Shown: in pieces, positions 1 to 6,668 of the stretch
Numbering within the stretch: position 1 is the first letter of the stretch
Layout: every line of letters begins with the position of its first letter
Origin: Clostridia bacterium
GTDB lineage: Bacteria; Bacillota; Clostridia; Christensenellales; Aristaeellaceae
Assembly: GCA_017469605.1 (NCBI GenBank)
Contig: JAFUGB010000020.1
Coordinates: 1 to 8,406 of the forward strand
Direction: 5' to 3'
Length of the DNA: 8,406 nucleotides
Translations under genes and position numbers: made by a program
The notes under the pieces: generated by a model
What the model was told of the DNA's origin: nothing
Seen by the model: the letters and a program-made list of their open reading frames with translations, nothing else
Database searches by the model: none

Positions 1-1
1 G

Positions 2-460
2 AAAAGATGCGCAATGCTGATGCTGTCCATTACCCTTCATAATATCCCCGAGGGGATGGCGGTGGGGGTGGCGTTTGGATCGCTGGCCTACGCGCTGGAA
101 GGAGCCACGCTTACAGGCGCTTGCCTGCTGGCCCTTGGCATTGGACTTCAAAATTTTCCTGAGGGAACGGCGGTCAGCGTGCCCATGCTGCGCGAGGGAC
201 ATTCCAGAAATTACGCGTTCTTCATGGGACAGCTCAGCGGCCTTGTGGAACCGGCAGCGGGCATAATCGGCGCGCTGATGGTGCTCCGCATCCAGCAGCT
301 GCTTCCGTATATGCTGTCCTTTGCGGCGGGGGCAATGATCTATGTGGTTGCGCAGGAACTGATTCCGGAAAGCCAGCAAAACGCCAATAAAACGGTGATC
401 ACCTTTTTTACCATGGCCGGCTTTGCGCTGATGATGGTGCTTGATGTGGCATTGGGATAA
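2..460 (+). CDS. ZIP-family divalent metal transporter, C-terminal part (5' end outside window)
   Basis: Integral membrane transporter expected to move Zn2+ or a related divalent metal across the cytoplasmic membrane. The reading frame is open to the left edge (Lys-Arg-Cys-Ala precede the first visible Met at 14), so 152 C-terminal residues are present and the ATG at 14 is probably internal. Two hallmark metal-site motifs are seen: HNIPEG at fragment residues 13-18 and QNFPEG at 50-55, matching the metal-binding helices 4 and 5 of ZIP proteins. The next helices carry the conserved Glu in GLVEP (residue 83) and the AQELIPE segment (about 117-123), and a final hydrophobic helix ends the protein. 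This arrangement fits the GufA/ZupT-like bacterial branch; the exact metal cannot be told. The gene converges on tgt, and its TAA stop lies inside the U-tract of the tgt terminator. No plus-strand terminator of its own is visible downstream. Confidence 0.93.
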   Translation, partial: KRCAMLMLSITLHNIPEGMAVGVAFGSLAYALEGATLTGACLLALGIGLQNFPEGTAVSVPMLREGHSRNYAFFMGQLSGLVEPAAGIIGALMVLRIQQLLPYMLSFAAGAMIYVVAQELIPESQQNANKTVITFFTMAGFALMMVLDVALG

Positions 461-482
461 AAAAAACCGCCGTGAAGGCGGT
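459..482 (-). terminator. Intrinsic terminator of the ileS-tgt cluster
   Basis: Read on the minus strand, ACCGCC (482-477), a five-base loop TTCAC (476-472) and GGCGGT (471-466) form a perfect 6-bp hairpin followed directly by a run of seven T (465-459). It starts six bases past the tgt stop codon. On the plus strand the hairpin is preceded by A residues and is not followed by a T-run, so it should act only on minus-strand transcripts. The T-run overlaps the TAA stop (458-460) of the convergent ZIP gene. Confidence 0.9.
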
Positions 483-488
483 GCGGGA

Positions 489-1616
489 TCAGAAGTTGCG
501 GGTCATGTCATAGCGAGCATAGAAATCCTTCCGGTATTCCTCCAGCCGGTCCTCGGCAATGGCCGCGCGGATATCCTCCATCATCCGGAGCAGGAAGCGG
601 AGATTGTGAATGCTGGCCAGGCGGCCGCCGGTAATTTCGCCTGTTTTCAGCAGGTGACGGATATAGGCGCGGGTATGATTGCGGCAAGCATAGCAATCAC
701 AGTCTGCTTCAATGGGACGGAAATCATGGGCATACTCAGCGTTGCGGATCACCATGCGGCCATGCTTGGTAAAAACGGTGCCGTTTCTGGCAATGCGGGT
801 GGCCAGTACGCAGTCAAACATATCCACGCCGCGAAGGACGCCTTCCAGCAAGCAGTCCGGCGTGCCAACGCCCATCAGATAGTGGGGCTTGTTATCGGGC
901 AGGAAGGGAACAAGCTTGTCCAGCATATCATACATGATGGGCTTGGGCTCGCCCACCGACAATCCCCCGATGCCGTATCCGGGGAAATCCATATCAGCCA
1001 AAACCTTGGCGCTTTCGATGCGCAGGTCGTCATAGAACGCGCCTTGCACGATGCCAAACAGCGCTTGGTCGGATCGGGTATGATACTGCTTGCAGCGCGC
1101 TGCCCAGCGATGCGTGCGCTCCATAGCGGCCTTGGCGGTGTTGTAATCGCAGGGGTAGGCCGAACAAACGTCAAAGGCCATCGCTATATCCGAGCCCAGT
1201 GCCTCCTGGACGCGCATGGATTCTTCCGGAGACAGAAAATGCTTGCTTCCATCCAGATGGCTTCGGAAGGAAACACCTTCCTCGGTGATTTTGCGGAGGG
1301 AAGATAGCGAGAATACCTGGAAACCGCCGCTGTCCGTCAGGATCGGCTTTTTCCAATTCATAAAGGCATGCAGCCCGCCTGCTTCCTGGATCAGCGCTTC
1401 GCCGGGCCGAAGGTGCAGGTGATAGGTGTTGGAAAGCAGGATCTGGGTGCCGATTTCATCCATTTCCCGGCTGGTCATGGCCTTCACCACGGCCTGGGTC
1501 CCCACCGGCATATAAATGGGCGTCTGGATATCGCCATGCGCCGTATGAACCACGCCTAAACGCGCGCGGGATTTGGCGTCTCTTTTTTTGATGTCAAATG
1601 TCAGGGGCGTACTCAT
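489..1616 (-). CDS. tgt: tRNA-guanine(34) transglycosylase (queuine/preQ1 tRNA-ribosyltransferase)
   Basis: Exchanges guanine 34 in the anticodon of GUN tRNAs (Asp, Asn, His, Tyr) for preQ1 or queuine, a step in queuosine modification; cytoplasmic. The 375 residues match the usual bacterial length. Visible motifs are TDSGGFQVFSL (94-104, with Asp95 the expected proton acceptor), FDVC (148-151), GIVQG (188-192), GGLSVGE (217-223), the nucleophile Asp268 in DMFDCV, and the zinc site Cys306, Cys308, Cys311 and His337. Cys151 and Val221 occupy the positions usually linked with bacterial preQ1-type pockets. Two places differ from common sequences: FDVC where FDEC is usual, and VLATR where VLPTR is usual. 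The ATG at 1614-1616 follows AAGAGGA by four bases, and this ribosome site overlaps the TAA of the upstream pseudouridine synthase, suggesting translational coupling. It is the last gene of the cluster, before the terminator. The common neighbours queA, yajC and secD are not seen. Confidence 0.97.
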   Translation of the reverse strand: MSTPLTFDIKKRDAKSRARLGVVHTAHGDIQTPIYMPVGTQAVVKAMTSREMDEIGTQILLSNTYHLHLRPGEALIQEAGGLHAFMNWKKPILTDSGGFQVFSLSSLRKITEEGVSFRSHLDGSKHFLSPEESMRVQEALGSDIAMAFDVCSAYPCDYNTAKAAMERTHRWAARCKQYHTRSDQALFGIVQGAFYDDLRIESAKVLADMDFPGYGIGGLSVGEPKPIMYDMLDKLVPFLPDNKPHYLMGVGTPDCLLEGVLRGVDMFDCVLATRIARNGTVFTKHGRMVIRNAEYAHDFRPIEADCDCYACRNHTRAYIRHLLKTGEITGGRLASIHNLRFLLRMMEDIRAAIAEDRLEEYRKDFYARYDMTRNF

Positions 1617-1625
1617 GGGTTCCTC

Positions 1626-2354
1626 TTATTCAAAAATGATTTGGGGCCAGATGCTTTCCAGGCCATCCACTTCCCGGGTAAATGCGGTCCAGGGCGCGGT
1701 CTCGGGCGGCGGAGCGATGAACAGCATGCTTTCGCCGGTGATGGGATGTTTCAGTGTCAGCCGCATTCCCCATAAGGCGATTTGCTGGCCGCGCTTTCCG
1801 TTGCCGTAGCGATTATCGCCCCAAAGGGGATAACCGGCATGCTGCATCTGCACCCGGATCTGGTGGGCGCGGCCTGTTTCCAGCCGGATGCATACCAGCG
1901 AATGGGCGCTGCGATGGGCAACGCAGCGGGCGTGCAGAATGGCTTCCTTGCCCTGCAACTTCAGGTACGGGGGAATAACCTTCACCATGTTGGTGCTTTC
2001 GTCCTTTTGCAGCCAATCGTGCAGGGTGAATTTGTCGGGGGCTTCATTCTGGCAAACACATACGTATTCGCGGCACAGCTCATGGGTGCGCACCTGCTCG
2101 GAGAGACGGGAGGCGGCTTTGCTGGTGCGCGCAAACACCAGCAGCCCGCCCACGGGCCGGTCCATTCGGTGCACCAGGCCCACAAACGCTTCGCCGGGCT
2201 TGTTGTATTTTTCCTTGATATAAGCCTTCAGCCAGGATAGCACATCTTCATCGCCGGTATTGTCGCCCTGTACCAGCATATTGGCGGGCTTGACCACCAC
2301 GATAATGTGATTGTCCTCAAAAAGGACAACGGGCTTTTTGATGTTTTCGCTCAT
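1626..2354 (-). CDS. RluA-family RNA pseudouridine synthase
   Basis: Isomerises uridine to pseudouridine in rRNA or tRNA; the target base cannot be told from sequence. The 242-residue protein is a bare catalytic domain: no N-terminal S4 RNA-binding domain is present, unlike RluC or RluD. The N-terminal strand (VVLFEDNHIIVVVKPANML, about 9-27) is typical of the family. The catalytic Asp65 sits in HRMDRPVGG (62-70), where HRLDRPTSG or HRLDRPVGG is more usual. The conserved Tyr97 is in REYVCV, and LETGRAHQIRVQM (158-170) followed by a GDNRYG segment (179-184) completes the active site. The ATG at 2352-2354 is well placed seven bases after GAAAGGA (2362-2368). It lies 31 bases downstream of the methyltransferase stop and nine bases upstream of tgt, with no hairpin terminator in either gap. 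It is probably cotranscribed with both. Confidence 0.93.
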   Translation of the reverse strand: MSENIKKPVVLFEDNHIIVVVKPANMLVQGDNTGDEDVLSWLKAYIKEKYNKPGEAFVGLVHRMDRPVGGLLVFARTSKAASRLSEQVRTHELCREYVCVCQNEAPDKFTLHDWLQKDESTNMVKVIPPYLKLQGKEAILHARCVAHRSAHSLVCIRLETGRAHQIRVQMQHAGYPLWGDNRYGNGKRGQQIALWGMRLTLKHPITGESMLFIAPPPETAPWTAFTREVDGLESIWPQIIFE

Positions 2355-2385
2355 GGGTGTTTCCTTTCGTTTTGAAGATGTGTTG

Positions 2386-3246
2386 TTATTTCAGCTGCCA
2401 CCGTCCGCTGGCGCCGCAGGGAAGCACCCCGCCCGAACGCACGGGCAGGACGACCTCCTGGGCATCCACCTGACCGCCGCAGCGCGATACCACAGTGCGG
2501 CAAATGATGTTATGCAGCACCGCGGGCTGAAAACCGGTGGTATAGCTGTTTACCAGGAAGAACAGGGGATGGCTGCTTAAAACCTGCGCGCAGGTATCAA
2601 CCAGCGTATACAGTTCATTTTCCAGCTTCCATACCTCGCCGCTGGGGCCGCGGCCGTAACTGGGCGGATCCATCAGGATGCCGTCATAGGTATTGCCACG
2701 GCGGATTTCCCGGCGTACAAAGGCCAGGGCATCCTCCACAATAAAGCGGCAGCTGGTTTCGGGAAGCTTGCAAAGCTCCCTGTTTTCCTTAGCCCATTGT
2801 ATCATGCCCTTGGCGGCATCCACATGGGTCACGTGCGCGCCCTCGGCGGCGCAGGCCACAGTGGCGCCGCCGGTATAGGCAAACAGATTCAGTACCTTCG
2901 CCTTGCCGCCCCGCTGCCTGATCAGGCCGCGCATCCAATCCCAATTGGCGGCCTGCTCCGGAAAAAGGCCGGTATGCTTGAAGCCGGTGGGCCGAACGTG
3001 GAATTTTAAATCCCTGTAGCTGATCTGCCAGCGTTCGGGCAGCTGCTCCCGGAAATGCCATTCGCCGCCGCCGCGCTCGCTGCGATGGTAACGGGCCTGC
3101 GCGCTGTCCCAGGCCGAAGGATCGGCCTGGGGCCAAATCACCTGGGGATCGGGACGGCAAAGCATGTATTTGCCCCAGCGCTCAAGCTTTTCACCGTTGC
3201 CGGTATCGATGACCTCAAAGGTCTGCCATTGATCGGCAATAAACAT
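2386..3246 (-). CDS. Class I SAM-dependent methyltransferase, RlmI/RlmK-like (COG1092 type)
   Basis: Probable RNA base methyltransferase that uses S-adenosylmethionine, most likely acting on 23S rRNA by family resemblance; substrate unproven. Of the 286 residues, the C-terminal two thirds form a Rossmann methyltransferase fold. SAM motif I is VLNLFAYTGGATV (118-130), an acidic strand end follows at HVDAAKGM (141-148, Asp143), and the catalytic motif IV is MDPPSYGRG (192-200). PCGASGRW (276-283) lies near the C-terminus. The segment HTGLFPEQAANWDWM (91-105) resembles the substrate-side region of RlmI/RlmK proteins. The N-terminal 90 residues are not a recognisable PUA domain, so this is shorter than E. 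coli RlmI. The ATG abuts the ileS stop directly (TAAATG), and its ribosome site AAGAGGG (3252-3258) lies within the last codons of ileS, so translation is probably coupled to IleRS. Confidence 0.88.
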   Translation of the reverse strand: MFIADQWQTFEVIDTGNGEKLERWGKYMLCRPDPQVIWPQADPSAWDSAQARYHRSERGGGEWHFREQLPERWQISYRDLKFHVRPTGFKHTGLFPEQAANWDWMRGLIRQRGGKAKVLNLFAYTGGATVACAAEGAHVTHVDAAKGMIQWAKENRELCKLPETSCRFIVEDALAFVRREIRRGNTYDGILMDPPSYGRGPSGEVWKLENELYTLVDTCAQVLSSHPLFFLVNSYTTGFQPAVLHNIICRTVVSRCGGQVDAQEVVLPVRSGGVLPCGASGRWQLK

Positions 3247-6200
3247 TTAAACCCTCTTGACGCCGATGACGGCGCTTTCTCCGTTGATATCCCATTCCTT
3301 AACGGCCTCGCCGGCGGCGTCGCCAATGGTAAGGCTTTCGGCCAGAACACCGGACAGCACGATTTCGCGGCCGTTTTGCAGCGCCGATTTCAATTTGTCG
3401 CCGCACTGGCAGGTAATGGCGATGCGGTCGGTCACATCAAAGCCGGCGTCTTTGCGCATGGACTGCACCTTGCTGACAAATTCGCGGGCATAGCCCTCTT
3501 CAATCAGTTCAGGCGTCAGCGCGGTATCCAATACCACGGTCAGCGCGCCGTCCACCTGGGAGGTAAAGCCCTCTTTTTTGACGGCTTCCACCAGGATATC
3601 CTCTTTGTTCAGCACGATATCGGTATCATCCATCCGCAGGGTAACGGAATCGCCCTTTTCAAAGGCCGCGACCACGGCGGCTCCGTCCAGCTTCTGCAAT
3701 TCGCCGCGCATGCGGCCCAGGAATTTGCCGTAACGGGATTTGAGCGTAAAGAAATTGGGCTTCAGGTCATAGCTCACAAACTGGCTGGCATTCTGGATAA
3801 ACTGCACGTTCTTTACATTCAGTTCATCGGCCACCAGCGTTTTATACACCTCACCGAAATCAGCGCCGCTGATATACAGGTTGCTCAGGGGCTGGCGGAC
3901 CTTGATGTTGCTCAGGTTGCGGCAGGCGCGGCCGAGCACCACAACCTTTTTCACCGCCGCCATCTGCCGCTCCACCTCGGCGTCGATCATGCTTTCGTCG
4001 CATACCGGATAATCGCACAGGTGCACGCTTTCGGGCGCGCCGGCATCCACGGTGCGGACGATATTCTGGTAGATGTTTTCGGCCATGAAGGGAACGAAGG
4101 GGGCAATCAGTCTGGTCAGCGTGGAAAGCACGGTATAGAGCGTAATGAAGGCGGCTTCCTTATCGCCCTCCATGCCCTTGCCCCAGAAGCGATCGCGGCC
4201 CAAACGGATGTACCAGTTGGACAGGTCGTCCACAAACTCTGTCAGCTTGCGGCAGGCCTCGGGAATGCGGTAGCTGCCCAGATCGTCATCCACGCCTTTG
4301 ATCAGCGTGTTGAGGCGGCTCAGCACCCATTTATCCATCAGGCTCAGCTGCGCATTCTTGATATCATGCTTGGTGGGATCAAACCGGTCAATATCGGCAT
4401 AGAGCACATAGAAATAATAGGTATTCCAAAGTGTGCCCATGAATTTGCGCTGATACTCGGATACGTTTTCCTTGCTGAAGCGGCTTGGCAGCCAGGGAGC
4501 GCTGGCGGCGTAGAAGTACCAGCGAACGGCGTCAGCGCCCTGGTCGTCCAGTACATCCCAGGGATCCACCACGTTGCCAAGGTGCTTGCTCATCTTCCGG
4601 CCTTCGGCATCCTGCACGTGTCCCAGCACCAGGCAATTCCTGAAGGGGGACTGGCCAAACAGCTGGGTGGAGATGGCCAGCAGGGTGTAGAACCAGCCGC
4701 GGGTCTGGTCGATGGCCTCGCTGATGAAATCGGCGGGGAAGCGTTCCTCAAATTTTTCCTTGTTTTCAAAGGGATAGTGCCACTGGGCAAAGGGCATGGA
4801 GCCCGAATCGTACCAGCAGTCGATAACCTCCTTGGTGCGGTGCATGGGCTTGCCGCAGTGGGGGCATTTGAGCACAACTTCATCGATATAGGGGCGGTGC
4901 AGCTCCGGCAGGTTGACCTCACCGATGGCCATGTCCATCAGCTCCTGCCTGCTGCCGATCACATGCATATGGCCTTCATCGCACAGCCAGATGGGAAGCG
5001 GCGTGCCCCAATAGCGTTCGCGGGACAGTCCCCAGTCCACAACATTTTCCAGAAAGTTGCCCATGCGGCCTTCTTTGATGTTTTCAGGCATCCAGTTGAC
5101 CGAACGGTTATTGGCTACCAGGTTATCCCGCACAGCGGTCATGCGGATAAACCAGGTGGGGCGGGCATAATAGAGCAGCGGCGTATCGCAGCGCCAGCAG
5201 AAGGGATAATCATGGGCAAAGGGAACGGCGGCAAACAGCAAGCCCCGCTCTTTCAGGTCCTTCAGGATCAAGGGATCGGCGTCTTTTACAAAAGTGCCGG
5301 CCCAGGCGGTCTCAGCCACAAATTTGCCCTGGGCATCCACCAGGTTGAGAAAGGGGACGTTATTTTCGCGGCAAACGCGGTTGTCATCCTCGCCGTAGGC
5401 GGGAGCGATATGCACAATGCCCGAGCCATCCTCCATGGTGACATACTCATCGCTCACCACAAACCAGGCCTTGCCATCGGGTTCCACAAAGCGGTACAGG
5501 GGTTCATATTCCATGCCGCGCAGATCGTTGCCGGTCATTTCTTCGGTGATTTCGGGCGCTTTGCCTTCCAGCACCTTTTCCACCAGCGCCTTGGCCATGA
5601 TATAGGAAACGCCCTCGCTGGTCTTTACACGGCAATAGGTTTCATGGGGATTAACGCACAGCGCAAGGTTGCTGGGCAGCGTCCAAGGGGTGGTGGTCCA
5701 GGCCAGCAGGTAGGTATTTTCCTCGTTCTTGACCTTGAAACGGACAAAGGCGGAGGTTTCCTTTACGTTTTTATAGCCCTGGGCCACTTCGTGGGAGGAA
5801 AGGGCGGTGCCGCAGCGGGGGCAATAGGGAACGATCTTGTGTCCCTTGTAGATCATCCCTTTATCAGCGATCTGCTTCAGGCTCCACCATACCGATTCAA
5901 TATAGTTATCATGATAGGTGACATAGGGGTGCTCCATATCCACCCAAAAGCCCACGCGCTCAGACATATCTTCCCAAAGATGCAGGTATTTCCATACGCT
6001 TTCCTTGCATTCCTTGATGAAGGGCTCAATGCCGTATTTTTCAATCTGGGGCTTGCCGTCCAGGCCCAGCTTTTTTTCCACTTCCAGTTCCACAGGCAGA
6101 CCGTGGGTATCCCAACCGGCAATGCGCAGCACGCTTTTGCCCTTCATGGTCTGGTAGCGGGGAATCAGATCCTTGATGGCGCGGGTCAGCACATGGCCGA

Positions 6201-6366
6201 TATGGGGCTTGCCGTTGGCGGTAGGCGGCCCATCAAAAAAGGTGAAGTTTTCCCGGCCGTCGCGCAGGTGAAAGCTTTTTTGCTCGATCTGATTTTCCTT
6301 CCAGAAGGAAAGGACTTCCTTTTCACGCGCCGTGAAATTCATGTCGGTTGTAACTTTTTTGTACAT
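3247..6366 (-). CDS. ileS: Isoleucyl-tRNA synthetase, long (type 2, eukaryote-like) form
   Basis: Charges tRNA-Ile with isoleucine and edits misactivated valine; cytoplasmic class I synthetase. From the chosen start the protein has 1039 residues. Motifs in order are HIGH (55-58), WDTHGLPVE (85-93), the zinc knuckle pair CPRC (182-185) and CWRC (390-393), the CP1 editing domain with WTTTPWTLPSN (223-233) and GSGIVHIAPAYGEDD (314-328), LSRERYWGTPLPIW (447-460), CPHC (501-504), WYDSGSMPFAQ (518-527) and KMSKH (591-595). The anticodon-binding region follows (about 670-830). The C-terminal extension ends without the zinc-finger cysteine pairs of E. coli-type enzymes. Length, the KYGIEPF region and this C-terminus indicate type 2. 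The ATG at 6364-6366 is preferred: AAAGGAG (6374-6380) lies seven bases upstream. The frame stays open to 6588, but that stretch is the T-box leader. No TTA, CTA or TCA codon is used across the gene. It is first in the cluster. Confidence 0.97.
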   Translation of the reverse strand: MYKKVTTDMNFTAREKEVLSFWKENQIEQKSFHLRDGRENFTFFDGPPTANGKPHIGHVLTRAIKDLIPRYQTMKGKSVLRIAGWDTHGLPVELEVEKKLGLDGKPQIEKYGIEPFIKECKESVWKYLHLWEDMSERVGFWVDMEHPYVTYHDNYIESVWWSLKQIADKGMIYKGHKIVPYCPRCGTALSSHEVAQGYKNVKETSAFVRFKVKNEENTYLLAWTTTPWTLPSNLALCVNPHETYCRVKTSEGVSYIMAKALVEKVLEGKAPEITEEMTGNDLRGMEYEPLYRFVEPDGKAWFVVSDEYVTMEDGSGIVHIAPAYGEDDNRVCRENNVPFLNLVDAQGKFVAETAWAGTFVKDADPLILKDLKERGLLFAAVPFAHDYPFCWRCDTPLLYYARPTWFIRMTAVRDNLVANNRSVNWMPENIKEGRMGNFLENVVDWGLSRERYWGTPLPIWLCDEGHMHVIGSRQELMDMAIGEVNLPELHRPYIDEVVLKCPHCGKPMHRTKEVIDCWYDSGSMPFAQWHYPFENKEKFEERFPADFISEAIDQTRGWFYTLLAISTQLFGQSPFRNCLVLGHVQDAEGRKMSKHLGNVVDPWDVLDDQGADAVRWYFYAASAPWLPSRFSKENVSEYQRKFMGTLWNTYYFYVLYADIDRFDPTKHDIKNAQLSLMDKWVLSRLNTLIKGVDDDLGSYRIPEACRKLTEFVDDLSNWYIRLGRDRFWGKGMEGDKEAAFITLYTVLSTLTRLIAPFVPFMAENIYQNIVRTVDAGAPESVHLCDYPVCDESMIDAEVERQMAAVKKVVVLGRACRNLSNIKVRQPLSNLYISGADFGEVYKTLVADELNVKNVQFIQNASQFVSYDLKPNFFTLKSRYGKFLGRMRGELQKLDGAAVVAAFEKGDSVTLRMDDTDIVLNKEDILVEAVKKEGFTSQVDGALTVVLDTALTPELIEEGYAREFVSKVQSMRKDAGFDVTDRIAITCQCGDKLKSALQNGREIVLSGVLAESLTIGDAAGEAVKEWDINGESAVIGVKRV

Positions 6367-6600
6367 CGTTCTGCTCCTTTCGGAAAATAAAAGGCCCGTC
6401 CATCCATGGGACGGACAGGCCGCGGTACCACCCAAATTGATGCAAACTGCATCCGCTCTTTGTCCTGTAACGGGGACATCCGTGGGGGATTGGCCCATGC
6501 TCCAAGGTGATCCGGATCCGGCTGCCGCTGCCGGGCTTTCATCCTCCCCGGCTCGCTGTGAGCGCTCTTCCGCTCCCGTCCTCATCATTGCGTATAAAAC
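6367..6600 (-). promoter_or_regulatory. T-box riboswitch leader of ileS (tRNA-Ile sensing)
   Basis: This 5' leader should bind tRNA-Ile and, when the tRNA is uncharged, favour an antiterminator so that ileS is transcribed. The T-box signature GGGTGGTACCGCGG lies at 6433-6420 on the minus strand. Its UGGU bulge can pair with the ACCA end of a tRNA with discriminator A73, as in tRNA-Ile. The probable specifier codon is ATC (Ile) at 6511-6509, in GGATCACCTTGGAGC; a second ATC occurs six bases earlier in the transcript. The distal stem GCCGGG/CCCGGC (6552-6547 with 6535-6530) resembles the upper part of Stem I. A conserved-looking CCGTTA is followed by a perfect hairpin GATGCA-GTT-TGCATC (6453-6439), matching Stem III. 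An antiterminator can form from 6434-6431 with 6410-6407 and 6423-6421 with 6413-6411, leaving a seven-base bulge TGGTACC. It competes with the terminator at 6384-6421. The exact 5' end depends on the predicted transcription start. Confidence 0.95.
6384..6421 (-). terminator. Regulated (T-box) intrinsic terminator ahead of ileS
   Basis: On the minus strand, GGCCTGTCCGTCC (6421-6409) pairs with GGATGGACGGGCC (6405-6393) over 13 positions, two of them G-U, around a three-base loop. TTTTATTTT (6392-6384) follows. The 5' arm also contains the bases that would pair with the T-box sequence, so this hairpin and the antiterminator exclude each other. That is the standard transcriptional-attenuation form of T-box control. 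The ileS ribosome site starts four bases beyond the T-run. Confidence 0.93.
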
Positions 6601-6606
6601 ATAGGT

Positions 6607-6635
6607 ATTATAACAGAAAAGAGAATTTTCGTAAA
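6607..6635 (-). promoter_or_regulatory. Predicted sigma-A-type promoter for the ileS cluster
   Basis: On the minus strand a perfect -10 box TATAAT (6612-6607) is preceded by TGT, giving an extended -10 element. A -35-like TTTACG (6635-6630, four of six matches to TTGACA) lies 17 bases upstream. Transcription would start near 6600, just before the T-box structures. Position, spacing and context all agree; there is no experimental support in the sequence alone. Confidence 0.85.
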
Positions 6636-6668
6636 GGGGAAAACTGGGCTTTTTTCGCCGGGCTTTCG
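6636..6668. other. Short spacer between the membrane-protein gene and the ileS promoter
   Basis: The gene-free stretch between 6367 and 6668 is almost fully explained by the T-box leader and promoter; only these 33 bases remain. On the minus strand they read from the membrane-protein stop toward the promoter. I see only short complementary pieces, such as a 3-bp GGC/GCC stem around an A-run and a weak GCTTT/AAAGC hairpin that overlaps the stop codon. There is no convincing terminator, so read-through from era and the membrane-protein gene into the ileS leader remains possible. Confidence 0.5.

Noticed and set aside
441..1307. A 288-codon plus-strand open frame opposite tgt
   Set aside because: It is in register with tgt codons on the other strand, overlaps the ZIP gene end and the terminator, and its translation is repetitive Gly/Ala/His/Ile-type sequence without motifs.
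3055..6390. A 1111-codon plus-strand open frame covering all of ileS
   Set aside because: It is in exact codon register opposite ileS, which has every motif of a real synthetase. It starts inside the methyltransferase gene, ends in the T-box terminator, has no family motif and no ribosome site that stands out. It is a by-product of codon bias.
6514..6519. GGATCC palindrome inside the T-box leader as a separate regulatory site
   Set aside because: It lies next to the specifier region and is explained as part of Stem I; a six-base palindrome is expected by chance.
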